A stretch of DNA of 64,000 nucleotides from Treponema sp. UBA4873 (GTDB taxonomy: Bacteria > Spirochaetota > Spirochaetia > Treponematales > Treponemataceae), in the NCBI GenBank assembly GCA_002399405.1, contig DHDP01000016.1, positions 124,001 to 188,000 of the forward strand. Reading direction: 5' to 3'. The position numbers were made by a program, and so were the translations under genes. How positions within the stretch are numbered: the stretch's first letter is position 1; every line of letters begins with the position of its first letter. The notes beneath the pieces are model-generated. The model did not search any database. It was not told the DNA's origin and saw nothing but the letters and a program-made list of their open reading frames with translations. Shown one piece after another: positions 25,781-33,848 of this stretch.

Positions 25781-26323
25781 ATGAAAAGAGGTTTTATGTT
25801 TTTGGGAACATTACTTGTAATGACGGAAATGCATGCCCAGAATGCATCGAAAAAAGCTCTAATCGTCTATTTTTCATGGAGTGGTCATACGCAGATTATT
25901 GCACAGGACATTCAGAAAGCAACAGATGCCGATATATTCCGGCTTGAAACGGTAAAGAATTATCCCAAACAGTACCGCGAATGTACGAATGCAGCAAAGC
26001 AGGAACTGAGTAATAACGAACGGCCTGTATTAAAGTCGGTTCCTGATTTCAGCAAATACAATACAGTGTATCTCGGATGGCCCTGCTGGTGGGGAACAAT
26101 GCCGATGGCGTTTTTTACACTGTTGGAAAAAAACAATCTTGCCGGAAAGACAATCATTCCCTTTACGACACATGAGGGAAGCGGATTCGGTAAGAGCCTG
26201 CAGGACCTGAAGAAGCTTTGCCCCGATGCCGTAATTCTTGAAGGATTTTCGAAAAACGGAAACAGTGTGAACGATGCGAATGAGGATGTACTCAAATGGC
26301 TTAAAAAAACGGGACAAATTTAA
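25781..26323 (+). CDS. Exported flavodoxin-like protein
   Basis: About 180 residues. A signal peptide (MKRGFMFLGTLLVMTEMHA, cleavage about residue 19) is followed by a flavodoxin fold. The FMN phosphate loop is ALIVYFSWSGHT (near 27), then LGWPCWWGTMP (near 98) and FTTHEGSGFGKS (near 128), as in the flavodoxin_4 family. Flavodoxins are normally cytoplasmic; a signal peptide points to electron transfer outside the inner membrane or to an NAD(P)H:quinone-type role. Start: GGAGG before ATG. The downstream gene is an alcohol dehydrogenase in the same orientation, 71 bases away. Confidence 0.85.
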   Translation: MKRGFMFLGTLLVMTEMHAQNASKKALIVYFSWSGHTQIIAQDIQKATDADIFRLETVKNYPKQYRECTNAAKQELSNNERPVLKSVPDFSKYNTVYLGWPCWWGTMPMAFFTLLEKNNLAGKTIIPFTTHEGSGFGKSLQDLKKLCPDAVILEGFSKNGNSVNDANEDVLKWLKKTGQI

Positions 26324-26394
26324 AAGCAAGCAATGAAACATTTTGCATTTTGAATGGTCTGAACCACAGATGCGATTCTTTACAGGAGATTTTT

Positions 26395-27561
26395 ATGAAC
26401 AATTTTGTTTACGATATTCCGACCCGAGTTTATTTCGGTGAAAATCAGCTGGAAAATCTCGGAACCGAGTTAAAGAAGTATGGGAGGAGAGTCCTTTTGA
26501 CATACGGCGGGGGTTCCGTTAAAAGAACCGGTCTGTACGATAAAGTCGTGGCGGAAATAAAAAAAGCCGGTCTGGAATTTTTTGAACTGAGCGGTATTGA
26601 TCCAAATCCGAGGGTCAGTTCTGTCAATGCAGGTGCCGGTATCTGCAGGAAAGAGCATATCGACGTACTGCTGGCAGTCGGCGGCGGTTCAGTCATTGAC
26701 TGTACAAAATATATCGGTGCGGCAACTTATTACGACGGAGACGCATGGGATATTCTTCTGCAGAAAGTTCCGGTGGAACAGTGTCTGCCGATTATCACAA
26801 TACTGACACTGGCAGCGACAGGTTCAGAGATGGATGCAGGCGGAGTAATCAGCAATCCTGAAACGAAAGAGAAACTCGGTCTGATTTTTCCCCCGATGCA
26901 GCCGAAAGTCTCGTTTCTTGATCCGACAAACACCTATACCGTCAGTGCATATCAGACTGCCTGCGGTGCGGCGGATATGCTGTCACATATTATGGAAGTC
27001 TACTTCAATATGAATCAGGATTTGCAGATGCTCGACGGCTTTATGGAAGTTCTGATGAAGACGATCATCAGGTATGCACCGGCTGCCATGAAGGAACCGG
27101 AAAATTATGAGGCGCGTGCAAATCTGATGTGGACCGGCTCATGGGCCATCAACGGATTCATCAACGGCGGCAAGCGTCAGGCATGGAGTTGCCATCCGAT
27201 GGAACATGAACTTTCGGCGATTTACGACATTACACACGGGCTGGGACTTGCGATTCTGACTTCGCGCTGGATGGAGTACACATTAAACGATAAAACAGCG
27301 AGTAAATTCCATCAGTTCGGCGTAAACGTATTCGGAATCGACTCGTGCCTGCCGCAGATGGAAGTTGCAAAAAAAAGCATTGAGATGGTGAAGAATTTTC
27401 TGTTCCATACGCTTGGACTGAAGAGCACGCTGACGGAAATCGGCATTGATGACAGCAATTTTAAGGTAATGGCTGAGAAAGCTGTCAGAGGAGGAACGAT
27501 GTATGCATTCCAGCCGCTTGCAGCGGAAGATATTGAAAAAATCTACCGAATGTGTTTGTAA
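26395..27561 (+). CDS. Iron-containing alcohol dehydrogenase (YqhD/BDH-like)
   Basis: About 388 residues from ATG 26395 (AGGAG ribosome site). The NAD(P) motif GGGSVIDCTKYI lies near residue 96. Metal ligands are seen in the CGAADMLSHIME segment (Asp, His) and CHPMEHELSAIYDITHGLG (two His). Similarity to YqhD and butanol dehydrogenases suggests NADPH-dependent aldehyde reduction. A longer in-frame start at 26350 lacks a ribosome site. Cytoplasmic. Remains of an aldo/keto reductase follow directly, so this was once a larger redox operon. Confidence 0.9.
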   Translation: MNNFVYDIPTRVYFGENQLENLGTELKKYGRRVLLTYGGGSVKRTGLYDKVVAEIKKAGLEFFELSGIDPNPRVSSVNAGAGICRKEHIDVLLAVGGGSVIDCTKYIGAATYYDGDAWDILLQKVPVEQCLPIITILTLAATGSEMDAGGVISNPETKEKLGLIFPPMQPKVSFLDPTNTYTVSAYQTACGAADMLSHIMEVYFNMNQDLQMLDGFMEVLMKTIIRYAPAAMKEPENYEARANLMWTGSWAINGFINGGKRQAWSCHPMEHELSAIYDITHGLGLAILTSRWMEYTLNDKTASKFHQFGVNVFGIDSCLPQMEVAKKSIEMVKNFLFHTLGLKSTLTEIGIDDSNFKVMAEKAVRGGTMYAFQPLAAEDIEKIYRMCL

Positions 27562-27571
27562 AGGGAATGAC

Positions 27572-27766
27572 GTCAAGCAGGTGCGATATGAGGAGATCAA
27601 TTTGCTTTTTGATTCTTTTATTAAGAAAGGTTTTACCTGTTTCGACACCGCATACACGTATCACTCGTATAGCTGTGAGAGTACCGTACGTAAATGTCTC
27701 GTAGAACGTGCGGCAACCATATGGAAACGCCGCAGAAAGAAATTGACGACTGGATTGACAGACTGA
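27572..27766 (+). pseudogene. Aldo/keto reductase fragment
   Basis: An open frame overlapping the alcohol dehydrogenase end reads YEEINLLFDSFIKKGFTC, FDTAYTYHSY and ESTVRKCLVER. This is the region around the first beta strands and the catalytic-Asp segment of ferredoxin-like aldo/keto reductases (FTYFDTAYxYH). Both the N-terminus and the ~300 C-terminal residues are missing. There is no start codon of its own. It is a leftover of a deleted gene; another reductase N-terminus occurs at 30043. Confidence 0.7.
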
Positions 27767-27836
27767 GGTGATGATCGACTGACTGCTGTATTTTACAGGT
27801 GCATACTAATATGAAATTGAATAGGAGGAAAAACAG

Positions 27837-28832
27837 ATGAAAAAAATACTGGTAAGTATTTTAGCCGGAATGCTTGTTTCCGGAATGGGTATTGCAAAGG
27901 ACAATCCCCTCTCTGTATCGTACAAGACACATGAAACTGCTGATAAGAATGCTCCTGTCGTTTACTTTACAAGAAATATTACCCCCGAAAATCTCCTGAA
28001 AGTATATCAGACGACAGGATGGCGGCCGGAAGGTAAAGTAGGTGTCAAGATAAGTACCGGCGAACCGCCTGCAAGTAACTATCTGCGTCCTGCACTCATA
28101 AAAAATCTCGTCCAGTCGGTAAACGGTACGATTGTCGAATGCAATACGGCGTACGGAGGGAGCCGTTCTTCGGCGGCCATGCATTATCAGGTTGTGAAGG
28201 ACCACGGTTTTCTGGATATTGCACCGTTTGACCTGCTTGATGAAGACAGTGCGGTAAGTATACCGGTAAATGGCGGTACCCGGCTTAAGGAAGATTTTGT
28301 GGGCTCTCATTTTAAGAATTACGGTTCATATATTGTTCTCTCGCATTTTAAGGGACACGCTATGGGTGGTTTCGGAGGCGCAATTAAAAATCTTTCAATA
28401 GGTTTTGCTTCCGGTACTTCCGGTAAAATTTCCGGAAAAGTTTGGATTCATACTGCCGGAAAAAGCAAGACAAACTGGCTGACCGGCAATAATCAGCAGG
28501 GTTTTTTGGAAGGTATGGCGGAAGCTGCGAAAGCCGTTGACGATTATATGGGTGGAAATATAGTTTATATAAACGTCATGAACCGGCTGAGCGTCGACTG
28601 TGACTGTGACGGTAATCCTGCCGAACCCGATATGCACGACGTGGGCATTCTTGCATCGACGGATCCGCTTGCAATTGATCAGGCATGTATCGATCTGGTG
28701 TATTCAGCGCCGGATTCCGGTTCTCTTATTGAACGTATTGAATCCCGCGGCGGATTGACGCAGCTTGAACACGGCGCTGCAATCGGTCTCGGTTCCGGTT
28801 CACGGAATTATCGTCTCGTAAAAATCGACTAA
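27837..28832 (+). CDS. Exported DUF362-domain protein
   Basis: About 331 residues with an N-terminal signal peptide (MKKILVSILAGMLVSGMGIA, cleavage near 20) and a DUF362 core: VGVKISTGEPPASNYLRP, ECNTAYGGSR, LSHFKGHAMGGFGGAIKNLSIG, and a closing ASTDPLAIDQACIDLVY. DUF362 proteins are often fused to 4Fe-4S ferredoxin domains; this one has no Cys clusters and is exported. Function unknown. Ribosome site AGGAGG, 8 bases before ATG. The next gene is 48 bases downstream in the same orientation, and aldo/keto reductase remains surround the pair, pointing to a redox or metal function by context only. Confidence 0.8.
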   Translation: MKKILVSILAGMLVSGMGIAKDNPLSVSYKTHETADKNAPVVYFTRNITPENLLKVYQTTGWRPEGKVGVKISTGEPPASNYLRPALIKNLVQSVNGTIVECNTAYGGSRSSAAMHYQVVKDHGFLDIAPFDLLDEDSAVSIPVNGGTRLKEDFVGSHFKNYGSYIVLSHFKGHAMGGFGGAIKNLSIGFASGTSGKISGKVWIHTAGKSKTNWLTGNNQQGFLEGMAEAAKAVDDYMGGNIVYINVMNRLSVDCDCDGNPAEPDMHDVGILASTDPLAIDQACIDLVYSAPDSGSLIERIESRGGLTQLEHGAAIGLGSGSRNYRLVKID

Positions 28833-28879
28833 CAGATTAATAATCGGAAACTGCCGAAAAAAGGGAGCACCGGTACGGA

Positions 28880-29782
28880 ATGAGTGAAATTATTAAACGG
28901 GAATTTATTTATCTTTGGTATTATTTTGACATCCAGTTCCGCCAGATTTTCTGGTATTGGGTATCGGGCATCGTCATAGGTTCCGTTGTCTCCGTTTTCG
29001 TAAAGGAACAGATACATGCATTCGCACAGTTTATCGGACAGAAGGTGCCGGGTATACTCGGACTGATTCTGGCAAGTATTCTCGGTATCGTTTCACCGTT
29101 GTGCATGTACGGTACTATTCCTGTATGTGCAGCATTTTCCTGTAAAGGCATAAAGGATGATTTTCTTGCTTCATTTATGATGAGTTCCATCCTTCTGAAC
29201 CCGCAGCTGGTTATTTACAGTACTGCGTTAGGTCCCGGCATTCTTACTGTACGGGTCGTCTCCTGTTTTATCTGCGGTATTACCGCAGGCCTGCTGGTAC
29301 GTTTTTTTTATAGAAATAAACCGTATTTCAATTTTAGCGGATTCGACGAACCGCACAATCATGATACTGATCCGAATATCATTATCCGGCTCATTAAAAA
29401 CATCGGCAGAAACATCAGAGCAACAGGGGGCTGGTTTCTTATAGGTATTGTGCTTTCCGCATTATTTCAACGGTATGTTCCGCAGGATGTAATGGGAACG
29501 CTGTTCGGGAAAAACAGAGGATTTGGCGTTCTTTTGGCAGCGGCAATCGGTGTGCCGTTGTATGTCTGCGGCGGTGGAACTATTCCGCTCATCATCGAAT
29601 GGCTTGCCGGCGGTATGAGCGCAGGTTCTGCGGCCGCTTTCATGATTACCGGGCCTTCTACGAAGATAACGAATCTCGGAGCGTTAAAGATTACGCTTGG
29701 AGTTAAGAACTTCTGCATTTATATCGGCTTTGTTGTAATCTTTTCCGTTATAACAGGTGCCGTTGTTGATCTTATTATGTAG
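28880..29782 (+). CDS. ArsP/DUF318-family permease
   Basis: About 300 residues with eight or so membrane segments. The family motifs GIVSPLCMYGTIPV (near residue 75), SSILLNPQLVIY (near 101) and GVPLYVCGGGTIPLI (near 228) are intact, and there is a cytoplasmic HNHDTD loop in the middle. DUF318/ArsP permeases export trivalent organoarsenicals or unknown substrates; the CGGG and MYGT loops suggest thiol-reactive cargo, but this is inference. Ribosome site GGGAG. Last gene of the DUF362 pair. Confidence 0.8.
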   Translation: MSEIIKREFIYLWYYFDIQFRQIFWYWVSGIVIGSVVSVFVKEQIHAFAQFIGQKVPGILGLILASILGIVSPLCMYGTIPVCAAFSCKGIKDDFLASFMMSSILLNPQLVIYSTALGPGILTVRVVSCFICGITAGLLVRFFYRNKPYFNFSGFDEPHNHDTDPNIIIRLIKNIGRNIRATGGWFLIGIVLSALFQRYVPQDVMGTLFGKNRGFGVLLAAAIGVPLYVCGGGTIPLIIEWLAGGMSAGSAAAFMITGPSTKITNLGALKITLGVKNFCIYIGFVVIFSVITGAVVDLIM

Positions 29783-29839
29783 AGAGTCGGTTCATATAAT
29801 CGCTGTACAGTATGAGCGTCAATGAAATATCATATGGGA

Positions 29840-29964
29840 ACCTCTAAAAACTTCAGTTTTTAGAGGTAACTCTGAAAGTGCGATGTTTTAAGTCGTGATA
29901 TTACAACGACTTAAAACTCGCCAGCACCTCTAAAAAGTCACTGAAAGTGAGTTTTTAGAGGTGC
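29840..29964. repeat. Cluster of three strong palindromes
   Basis: First: ACCTCTAAAAACT and its complement around a 2-base centre (29840-29867, perfect 28 bp). Second: GTTTTAAGTCGT arms around 9 bases (29885-29917). Third: GCACCTCTAAAAA...TTTTTAGAGGTGC with an inner CACT/AGTG stem (29924-29964). The first and third share the ACCTCTAAAAA core, so the same 11-mer occurs four times in alternating orientation. There is no coding in 29783-30042. Confidence 0.85.
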
Positions 29965-30042
29965 CCATATCAAAATTCTTCTTGCCTTTGAGTGAACTCC
30001 AGATGATATATTTAAGGCAATTCAATCAGAGAAGGACTTTGT

Positions 30043-30126
30043 ATGACACAAAAACTTGGTTTCGGATTCATGAGACTTCCGCTTACCGATCGTGACGATC
30101 AGACTTCTATCAATTATAAAAATTTC
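30043..30126 (+). pseudogene. Aldo/keto reductase N-terminus cut by the prophage
   Basis: An ATG with an AAGGA ribosome site starts MTQKLGFGFMRLPLTDRD followed by DQTSINY. This is the N-terminus of ferredoxin-like aldo/keto reductases (IGFGCMRLPLTDP). The similarity ends at the TGA at 30127, where Mu-like phage sequence begins. The remaining ~350 residues should lie beyond the right end of the prophage, outside the window. Confidence 0.75.
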
Positions 30127-30157
30127 TGACGCAAAATTATAGTAAAAACTGATATTT

Positions 30158-30490
30158 TTATCGGGTTTTTGTGGGCTGTTTTGGGACTTTTTGGGGTGCT
30201 TTCTCATAATTTTCTGACAAATTAACTGCTGTTTGCTGGGTATTTCCGTCGTCTAATATCACTTCATTTGCAAAAAAATTCTTTTTCACATAATCCACAA
30301 CATCGCTACGTAAATACACAGGTTCTTCATGTTCAGTCACAACAGGATGCAGACATTCCGATGCAAGCATCCGCGTTACCGTTGCCGGCGATACACCTAA
30401 TGCTGCACCTATTTCTGACGGTGACATAAGCGCCGGTATACGAGGAAAGTAATCAAATTCTCGCTGGTTATCTGCCTGTTTTTCTGCCAT
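30158..30490 (-). CDS. Phage helix-turn-helix protein
   Basis: About 110 residues from ATG 30490, with AGG 9 bases upstream. A predicted helix-turn-helix (MSPSEIGAALGVSPATVTRMLAS) is followed by a wing-like PVYLRSDVVDYV and a basic proline/lysine-rich tail (KAPQKVPKQPTKTR). This wording is typical of excisionase or MerR-like DNA-binding proteins. Last gene of the leftward early operon, only about 30 bases from the phage end, so a role at the end sequences is conceivable. A TTG start 15 bases upstream is possible. Confidence 0.6.
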   Translation of the reverse strand: MAEKQADNQREFDYFPRIPALMSPSEIGAALGVSPATVTRMLASECLHPVVTEHEEPVYLRSDVVDYVKKNFFANEVILDDGNTQQTAVNLSENYEKAPQKVPKQPTKTR

Positions 30491-30501
30491 TTTCTGCAAC
30501 C

Positions 30502-30864
30502 TCAAGATGCTTTTTTTAACTGCAAATCATGTACCTGCCGGCTACGATGCGGGATAGTTGCCATCCATGCGTTGAGATCCTGCTCAACATCATCAGCAGG
30601 ATCGAGCAGATATTCTGCAAGGCTCCACCACGGTATTCTGACGGCCGTCAGTATGTGGGTTGCATCAATGCGGTATGTATGAATTGCTGTCTGCATTTCA
30701 TCATAACTCATGTGGCATATTCCTGCGGCATCCTGAAGATCGTACATATACTGCAGCCCTAGTTCTGCGCGGTTAATAACCACATCAGCCTTTTCTCTGC
30801 GCTGGCAGGCTGTAAGCGGCTCCCTGTATTGGTTTATGTCTGGAAATAAATCATACTTTGCCAT
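30502..30864 (-). CDS. Hypothetical early phage protein
   Basis: 120 residues, no recognised family, no membrane segment. It is helical with Trp-rich IPWWSLAEYLL in the second half. The ATG is preceded by GAGG at close spacing, and the stop overlaps the possible TTG start of the helix-turn-helix gene. It sits between a DUF2786 gene and the terminal DNA-binding gene of the early operon. Confidence 0.6.
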   Translation of the reverse strand: MAKYDLFPDINQYREPLTACQRREKADVVINRAELGLQYMYDLQDAAGICHMSYDEMQTAIHTYRIDATHILTAVRIPWWSLAEYLLDPADDVEQDLNAWMATIPHRSRQVHDLQLKKAS

Positions 30865-30865
30865 A

Positions 30866-31552
30866 CTACGCCTCTAAATATCTGCCGCCGGAACCTGTTG
30901 TCTGACGGTTAAGGCTTATTGCACCTCCTGCAGCAATGCCTCTGTGCAGAGCCTTTTTATTGAGTGTAGCACACTGATTTTTTGCAGAGGCTTTCGTAAC
31001 CGAGGAACAGCCGGCGCCGGTTAAACCGAAATCAATTTCAATTTTCTTTGAGACTGATTCTAATCTTTTATCTCTTTCAGATGCCCACGAAACCGCTTGA
31101 CCTAATGTTCTGATTCTGTTGTCCAGCGCATACACGATCCCTGTTTTATACGATTCCCGGAACTTTGTTTTAGCCTGCTTCGGTATGTTATTTCTGGCCA
31201 TTCGTTCTATTGTTTTCTGCAGGTATAAATACATTTCCTTTGTCATAAACACATCAAATTTCTCGCCAATAATAATGAAAGCCCCTGCACTTGAATGAAG
31301 TGTTTCTGTACAGTACAGCCAACTACAGGTGTACATTAAGACTGAACGCCATACATATGAACGTGATGATGTACGTTTGTTTGTCCTTACAAAATCATGT
31401 TCGTATTCAATAACTGAATCTTCGCTGATTTTATAGGCTTCCATAAGCGCTGTTGCTTTCTGCAGGGCTGCTGTCGCTTCGTTTTCGTTAGGGCTTTTTG
31501 ATAGTGCCAGCAGTTTTTTTATTCTTTTCATTATTAAATTTATATCTTCCAT
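30866..31552 (-). CDS. DUF2786-domain phage protein
   Basis: About 228 residues from ATG 31552 (AAGGAG, 7 bases). The N-terminal RIKKLLALSKSPNENEATA and LQKATALMEAYKIS are the DUF2786 motif. The C-terminal half contains a second helical domain with a conserved IGEKFDVFMTKEMYLYLQKTIERMAR segment. DUF2786 proteins occur in many phages and are of unknown function. Upstream in-frame Mets are less likely. The neighbouring gene overlaps its 5' end by 65 bases. Confidence 0.75.
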   Translation of the reverse strand: MEDINLIMKRIKKLLALSKSPNENEATAALQKATALMEAYKISEDSVIEYEHDFVRTNKRTSSRSYVWRSVLMYTCSWLYCTETLHSSAGAFIIIGEKFDVFMTKEMYLYLQKTIERMARNNIPKQAKTKFRESYKTGIVYALDNRIRTLGQAVSWASERDKRLESVSKKIEIDFGLTGAGCSSVTKASAKNQCATLNKKALHRGIAAGGAISLNRQTTGSGGRYLEA

Positions 31553-31727
31553 TGTTGTCTCCTTTTGTTTGGTCATCGTCATCAGGCAGCGGGCAGTTTT
31601 CAGGAGGGCTGCTCAGATTGTCGACTCTTGTATAAGTAAGAACACATACATGTTCGTAACCGTATCCTGTAAATCTTGCTCTGAAATGAGGGCAGGCTCC
31701 GCAGAGATTTATTACAATCTTTTTCAT
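31488..31727 (-). CDS. Small Cys-rich phage protein
   Basis: 79 residues. The first half has CGACPHF, a cysteine in HVCVLTY and ENCPLPD, a likely zinc-binding knuckle; the tail is polar and lysine/asparagine-rich. Starts by TGATG overlap with the GemA-like stop and overlaps the DUF2786 start by 65 bases. Unknown function. Confidence 0.55.
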   Translation of the reverse strand: MKKIVINLCGACPHFRARFTGYGYEHVCVLTYTRVDNLSSPPENCPLPDDDDQTKGDNNGRYKFNNEKNKKTAGTIKKP

Positions 31728-32149
31728 CAGCAGAGCTCTCCTTTTTCTCTGCGTTCTACTGTTGATAGAAATCCCATCACAGAACGCAACTCTTTGTCAG
31801 TGCAGTATGCAAGAGATGTTTTATGCAGCCGTTGTGCAACGAAGTGCTGCAGACGCTCTTTAGAATCAGGTCCGAGAATTTTATCTGCACGTGCTTCCAC
31901 TGCTTCGCGCATAGTCGGTTTTGTTGTTCTGTTCGACCGGAAATAAAACGTCTGTTTGTGCTGAGAAAAAAGAATCTTATTAAAGGCAGAAAAAATTGCA
32001 AACAATTCTGCAGTACTGCAGTCTTTGCAGCTGTATTTACCTGTTATACGAAACTTAATATCTCTGCCGGCATCAGCATCAAAACCTGCGGCCGTCTGCT
32101 GCGCATGAATCATACTGATAAGACGGTTCCTGTTGTTATTATTTTTCAT
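31727..32149 (-). CDS. GemA/gp16-like phage regulatory protein
   Basis: About 140 residues from ATG 32149 (AAGGAG). RLISMIHAQQTAAGFDADAG, TGKYSCKDCSTAELFAIF and the C-terminal GFLSTV helix follow the pattern of Mu GemA (gp16) proteins, early regulators that affect host gene expression and DNA gyrase-linked functions in Mu. The middle is longer than in Mu. The start overlaps the preceding small gene by 11 bases. Family call by pattern. Confidence 0.6.
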   Translation of the reverse strand: MKNNNNRNRLISMIHAQQTAAGFDADAGRDIKFRITGKYSCKDCSTAELFAIFSAFNKILFSQHKQTFYFRSNRTTKPTMREAVEARADKILGPDSKERLQHFVAQRLHKTSLAYCTDKELRSVMGFLSTVERREKGELC

Positions 32150-32384
32150 CAGCTGTCTCCTTTTCATGCCGGTAAACAGTGTTTATTGATGCCGTGAGTG
32201 CCTGTGAAAATGATTTTTTGTCTGACTGCATCAAATTAAAATCACCTTTGCCGGTTTCATAGAGTATTTTTGCGACTCCCATAGCAGCGGCCAGAAGTAT
32301 TTGATTCTTTGAAGCCGATTCTGCATCGATAATAACTTTAAGAGCTCCGTCTGATTCTGTAGATGCTTTTATGGTTAGTGTCAT
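32139..32384 (-). CDS. Small early phage protein, paralogue pair member 1
   Basis: 81 residues from ATG 32384 (GGAGG). MTLTIKASTESDGALKVIID followed by ILLAAAMGVAKIL resembles the neighbouring 32381-32692 product in pattern (beta strand, Ala-rich helix), so they may be duplicates. Function unknown; cytoplasmic. Confidence 0.55.
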   Translation of the reverse strand: MTLTIKASTESDGALKVIIDAESASKNQILLAAAMGVAKILYETGKGDFNLMQSDKKSFSQALTASINTVYRHEKETADEK

Positions 32385-32692
32385 ACGATGCCTCCGTTGC
32401 ATTCTGATTCCGGCTGCCATGCACGAATCGACTCAGCAAAAGTCTGCAACATAAATGATGTAATATTTCTCATATTCTCATTTGAAAAATCTTTATCAGC
32501 TTCTGCCATGCCTTTTACTATTCCCATGATTACAGCTTCTGTCAGCATTTTTTTATCTACAGGTGTTTGAGCAATCAGACAGTTCACAGCTGATGCTGCT
32601 GCATCAAGAATATCCGCATCTTTTTCAGCCGCCACTTTTATCCGTACAGCCGGCTCCCGGTCGGTATCTGCATCAATTATCAATTTTGCCAT
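32381..32692 (-). CDS. Small early phage protein, paralogue pair member 2
   Basis: 103 residues from ATG 32692 (GAGGAG). MAKLIIDADTDREPAVRIKV, then ILDAAASAVNCLI and a second helical part ending IRAWQPESECNGGIV. The four-base overlap (ATGA) with its apparent paralogue implies coupled translation. No family recognised. Confidence 0.55.
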   Translation of the reverse strand: MAKLIIDADTDREPAVRIKVAAEKDADILDAAASAVNCLIAQTPVDKKMLTEAVIMGIVKGMAEADKDFSNENMRNITSFMLQTFAESIRAWQPESECNGGIV

Positions 32693-32942
32693 CTGATTTC
32701 TCCTCAAATGGATAATCTGTAATATCAGTACCACTGCAAACCGCTATCTCGTCCTGGATTTCTCTATCGTCGCGGGCTTCGTGGACGGTTTCATATATAT
32801 CCATCCCAACAACTTCTTCATTGCCAGAGACACCGTTATCCTCATACCATGCAGTGGCTTTATCGATTGCATCGGATTCATTGTCGGCTTCTACAATAAA
32901 ACTGCCTTCACTGGTAATTTTATATGGAACAATAAATTTCAT
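32673..32942 (-). CDS. DpnD/PcfM-like small protein
   Basis: 89 residues. MKFIVPYKITSEGSFIVEAD and ESDAIDKATAWYEDNG follow the pattern of DpnD/PcfM proteins (antiparallel beta strands, then a helix with acidic residues); the C-terminus is acidic. AAGGAG before ATG. Overlaps the next gene by 20 bases. The role in phages is unknown. Confidence 0.5.
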   Translation of the reverse strand: MKFIVPYKITSEGSFIVEADNESDAIDKATAWYEDNGVSGNEEVVGMDIYETVHEARDDREIQDEIAVCSGTDITDYPFEEKSDGKIDN

Positions 32943-32954
32943 ATCCCTGTCTCC

Positions 32955-33839
32955 TTACGCGCACAGGCGTTCAAGCATTTTGTCAGTGATGGTGTCGAGC
33001 TGTGAGGCCCGGGCCATTTTCTGCAGGGCAATTGAATCATTGACGATAGACCGGAAACCGCCGCCGGCATGTTTTGCCAGTATCTTTGCAGTTTCCCTGT
33101 CGATGTCTATACCGGCAGCGGCCTTGTAGTATGCTGCGACATCGACGGGAGTTGCAGGATCGAATACAACAATCGGCTTTCTGATTCTTGAGCGGAGACG
33201 CGGAACACGGTCGGTTTTCTGCTTAAGTCCTTCCTCTCCTACCAGCAGAAACGGCAGACGGCAGCGTTCATTTATTCCGCGGAGCATTTCCAAATACTGC
33301 ACCGGAAGTTTGTCTGCCTCGTCGATTATCAGCAGCCGGCGGTTGTATTTGCAGGTCTCGTCGAGACAGAGCATGCAGTTTGAAAAGCTGTACGGACGCG
33401 TGTTTGCGAGTGCACTGCAGATATCTCTGAGCAGCTGAACCTTAGTACTCCCGTCAACGTACAGAACATATGCGGCGCAGTCGTTGTTCTGTGTGTACCA
33501 GGTTGCCGAGTGTGTTTTTCCCCGTTCTGCGGTACCGATTGCCATGCCGATAGATGATGACAGCGTACCGTCGGGATCGGATAAGTCATCAGCAAGGGCC
33601 GTGAAGTCGTTCACGCTTTTTGTAGCCACCAGTATGTCGGTGTCGACAGTCAGCGAATGTGCTATACTGTCTGAGCAGCCAAGCTGTTTGAGTTCTGCGA
33701 TGAAATCGGGTTCTTTCTGTTCCCAGCCGGGGTAGGTGTGTGAGCAGACTTTTACTACCTGTGATTTGTCCACCTTGAGCAGTGCGGCTGCTCTGCTCAT
33801 TGATAATCCGTTGTTTGTGATAAACTGCTTTAAATTCAT
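32955..33839 (-). CDS. MuB-like transposition ATPase
   Basis: 294-residue AAA+ ATPase that in Mu binds DNA, selects the target and activates MuA. The N-terminal helix-turn-helix (GLSMSRAAALLKVDKSQVVKV) is followed by Walker A (GTAERGKTHSA, near residue 102), Walker B (RLLIIDEADKL, near 168) and an arginine-finger region (RLRSRIRKPIVV). Ribosome site AGGAGG. Directly downstream of the transposase gene, as in Mu. Confidence 0.9.
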   Translation of the reverse strand: MNLKQFITNNGLSMSRAAALLKVDKSQVVKVCSHTYPGWEQKEPDFIAELKQLGCSDSIAHSLTVDTDILVATKSVNDFTALADDLSDPDGTLSSSIGMAIGTAERGKTHSATWYTQNNDCAAYVLYVDGSTKVQLLRDICSALANTRPYSFSNCMLCLDETCKYNRRLLIIDEADKLPVQYLEMLRGINERCRLPFLLVGEEGLKQKTDRVPRLRSRIRKPIVVFDPATPVDVAAYYKAAAGIDIDRETAKILAKHAGGGFRSIVNDSIALQKMARASQLDTITDKMLERLCA

Positions 33840-33848
33840 ATAAACCTC

